DNA from: Octadecabacter algicola
GTDB lineage: Bacteria > Pseudomonadota > Alphaproteobacteria > Rhodobacterales > Rhodobacteraceae
Length of the DNA stretch: 64,000 nt
Direction of reading: 5' to 3'
Assembly: GCF_021532625.1 (NCBI RefSeq)
Contig: NZ_JAKGAR010000002.1
Location: forward strand, 744,001 to 808,000
Shown here: positions 62,537-64,000 of the stretch, piece after piece
Layout of the letters: each line of letters begins with the position of its first letter
Position numbering within the stretch: the first letter of the stretch is position 1
Notes under the pieces: generated by a model
The model's input: the letters and a program-made list of their open reading frames with translations, nothing else
What the model was told of the DNA's origin: nothing
The model's database searches: none
Program-made: the position numbers and the translations under genes

Positions 62537-64000
62537 ACTGCGTGGGCGGCCACTAGATGACCTGACATGGAACACCATCGAAGGAATTGATGTTCAACCG
62601 GTTTACGGAGCCGACGATTTGGCTGGCGTCGACCATCTTGGTACGCTCCCAGGTGAGGCACCGTTTACACGCGGCGTAAAGGCGACAATGTACGCCGGCC
62701 GCCCTTGGACGATCCGCCAATATGCGGGGTTCTCCACGGCTGAAGAATCCAACGCATTCTACCGCAAAGCACTGGCTGCTGGTCAGCAGGGTGTTTCTGT
62801 GGCCTTCGATTTGGCGACACACCGAGGGTACGACAGTGATCATGAACGTGTGGTTGGTGATGTCGGTAAAGCAGGCGTCGCGATTGACAGCGTTGAGGAT
62901 ATGAAAATCCTGTTCGACGGTATTCCGCTTGATAAGGTCAGCGTGTCGATGACGATGAACGGGGCCGTTATTCCGATTTTGGCGAACTTCATCGTCGCGG
63001 GCGAAGAACAGGGGCATGATCGTTCTGTTCTTTCGGGCACAATTCAGAACGACATTCTGAAGGAATTCATGGTGCGCAACACCTATGTGTATCCCCCTGA
63101 ACCATCGATGCAGCTCGTCGCGGATATTATTGAATACACAGCCAATGAGATGCCGAAATTCAATTCGATTTCGATTTCCGGTTATCACATGCAAGAAGCC
63201 GGTGCGAACTTGGTGCAGGAACTTGCGTTTACGCTGGCGGACGGGCGCGAATACGTGCGCACCGCGATTGCGCGCGGCATGGATGTGGACAAATTCGCAC
63301 CGCGTTTGTCGTTCTTCTTTGCTATTGGCATGAACTTCTTCATGGAGGCTGCGAAATTGCGGGCGGCGCGTCTGTTGTGGTCCCGTATTATGGCGGAGTT
63401 CGAACCCAAATCCGAAAAGTCATCCATGCTGCGGACGCACTGCCAAACATCTGGCGTGTCCCTGCAGGAACAGGACCCTTACAACAACGTTGTGCGCACC
63501 GCTTATGAAGCGATGGCCGCCGTTTTGGGCGGCACCCAGTCTTTACACACTAACGCCTTGGACGAAGCGATTGCTTTGCCAACCGAATTCAGTTCTCGCA
63601 TTGCGCGAAATACCCAGCTGATTTTGCAGGAAGAAACCGGTGTAACCAATGTGGTGGATCCACTGGCAGGGTCTTACTACGTGGAGAAACTGACGTCTGA
63701 TCTTGCGGAAGAAGCGTGGAAGATCATCGAAGAAGTCGAAGAGATGGGCGGCATGACAAAGGCTGTGGCGTCCGGCATGCCGAAACTGCGGATCGAAGAA
63801 TCTGCGGCCAGAAGACAAGCGATGATCGATCGTGGTGACGAAGTGATCGTCGGCGTGAACAAGTATCGTTTGGACAAAGAAGACCCGATCGACATTCTTG
63901 ATGTTGATAACGTCGCTGTGCGCGAAGCGCAGGTTGCACGGTTGGCTCAGATCCGGTCCACGCGCGATCAGGCAGCGTGTGACGAGGCCTTGGCAGAAGT
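62496..64000 (+). CDS. mcm: Methylmalonyl-CoA mutase (partial, cut by window end)
   Basis: The first 501 residues of the large mutase, open at the window edge. Markers of the substrate-binding barrel are [58 protein letters not shown] and [18 protein letters not shown]. It isomerises (R)-methylmalonyl-CoA to succinyl-CoA with adenosylcobalamin; the B12-binding domain would lie beyond the edge. GAGAGGA precedes the ATG at 62496. It completes the propionate route begun by pccB and pccA. Confidence 0.96.
   Translation, partial: MGSKKDWADQAQAELRGRPLDDLTWNTIEGIDVQPVYGADDLAGVDHLGTLPGEAPFTRGVKATMYAGRPWTIRQYAGFSTAEESNAFYRKALAAGQQGVSVAFDLATHRGYDSDHERVVGDVGKAGVAIDSVEDMKILFDGIPLDKVSVSMTMNGAVIPILANFIVAGEEQGHDRSVLSGTIQNDILKEFMVRNTYVYPPEPSMQLVADIIEYTANEMPKFNSISISGYHMQEAGANLVQELAFTLADGREYVRTAIARGMDVDKFAPRLSFFFAIGMNFFMEAAKLRAARLLWSRIMAEFEPKSEKSSMLRTHCQTSGVSLQEQDPYNNVVRTAYEAMAAVLGGTQSLHTNALDEAIALPTEFSSRIARNTQLILQEETGVTNVVDPLAGSYYVEKLTSDLAEEAWKIIEEVEEMGGMTKAVASGMPKLRIEESAARRQAMIDRGDEVIVGVNKYRLDKEDPIDILDVDNVAVREAQVARLAQIRSTRDQAACDEALAE

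Noticed and set aside
62553-63194. A 213-codon open frame antisense to mcm
   Set aside because: It lies opposite the conserved methylmalonyl-CoA mutase reading frame.
1-64000. Mobile elements, prophage, CRISPR arrays and toxin-antitoxin pairs
   Set aside because: No transposase, integrase, phage structural gene, regularly spaced repeat or toxin-antitoxin pair was seen in any frame.

Overview
The window reads as chromosomal DNA of a marine alphaproteobacterium of the Roseobacter group (Rhodobacterales). The evidence is the set and order of genes: murA-DUF2948-hisD-UPF0262-phosphatase-infA, hom/glpX/recJ/tRNA-Glu, betICBA, heterotetrameric sarcosine oxidase, a TadE/TadG-like trio and the pccR-pccB-pccA-mcm propionate block. 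The genus is not resolved. I see no insertion sequence, phage, integrase or CRISPR array. Genes are packed densely on both strands, with many 4-base ATGA overlaps.

Layout. 1-4.5 kb: a minus-strand housekeeping block (infA, phosphatase, UPF0262, hisD, DUF2948, murA). 4.8 kb: tRNA-Thr(GGU). 4.9-9.8 kb: a C3-sulfonate module, with a LacI regulator and a DadA-like oxidoreductase on one strand and a HisD-family dehydrogenase (HpsN-like) plus sulfopyruvate decarboxylase comDE on the other. Two LacI-type operators lie between them. 9.9-10.9 kb: two small envelope proteins. 11.0-14.5 kb: a sitABCD manganese importer with a Mur box and a leader hairpin that buries the ribosome binding site. 14.6-25.6 kb: purine/urate catabolism (puuD, LysR, uraH, a fused puuE-uraD, allA, a xanthine/urate permease, allE). 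Nested inside it are the beta-hydroxyaspartate-cycle genes bhcD, bhcC, bhcB and regulator bhcR. 25.7-32.4 kb: YhhN protein, tRNA-Glu(UUC), recJ, glpX, an MFS transporter, hom, a lipoprotein. 32.6-37.2 kb: a beta-hydroxyacid dehydrogenase, a small membrane protein and three Tad-like proteins. 37.5-39.0 kb: glutamate dehydrogenase. 39.2-45.3 kb: soxBDAG with an extra lipoprotein gene, then a leucine-rich-repeat lipoprotein. 45.5-50.7 kb: betI-betC-betB-betA. 50.7-51.7 kb: a secreted nuclease and a YdcH-like protein. 51.7-64.0 kb: propionyl-CoA assimilation (pccR, MFS, pccB, small secreted proteins, pccA, two related sulfotransferase-like genes around a DUF4174 gene, and the start of methylmalonyl-CoA mutase, which runs off the window).

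How the parts work together. Most of the window breaks down small organic nitrogen and sulfur compounds of the marine pool: sulfonates, urate and ureides, choline-O-sulfate to glycine betaine, sarcosine, glutamate and propionyl-CoA. The most interesting logic is at 14.6-25.6 kb. AllE and AllA release glyoxylate from ureides. The beta-hydroxyaspartate cycle, which assimilates glyoxylate without carbon loss, sits inside the same block, but its first enzyme, BhcA, is not encoded here.

Most functions come from family resemblance visible in the protein sequences. Operators and RNA hairpins were read by eye from inverted repeats and are candidates only.
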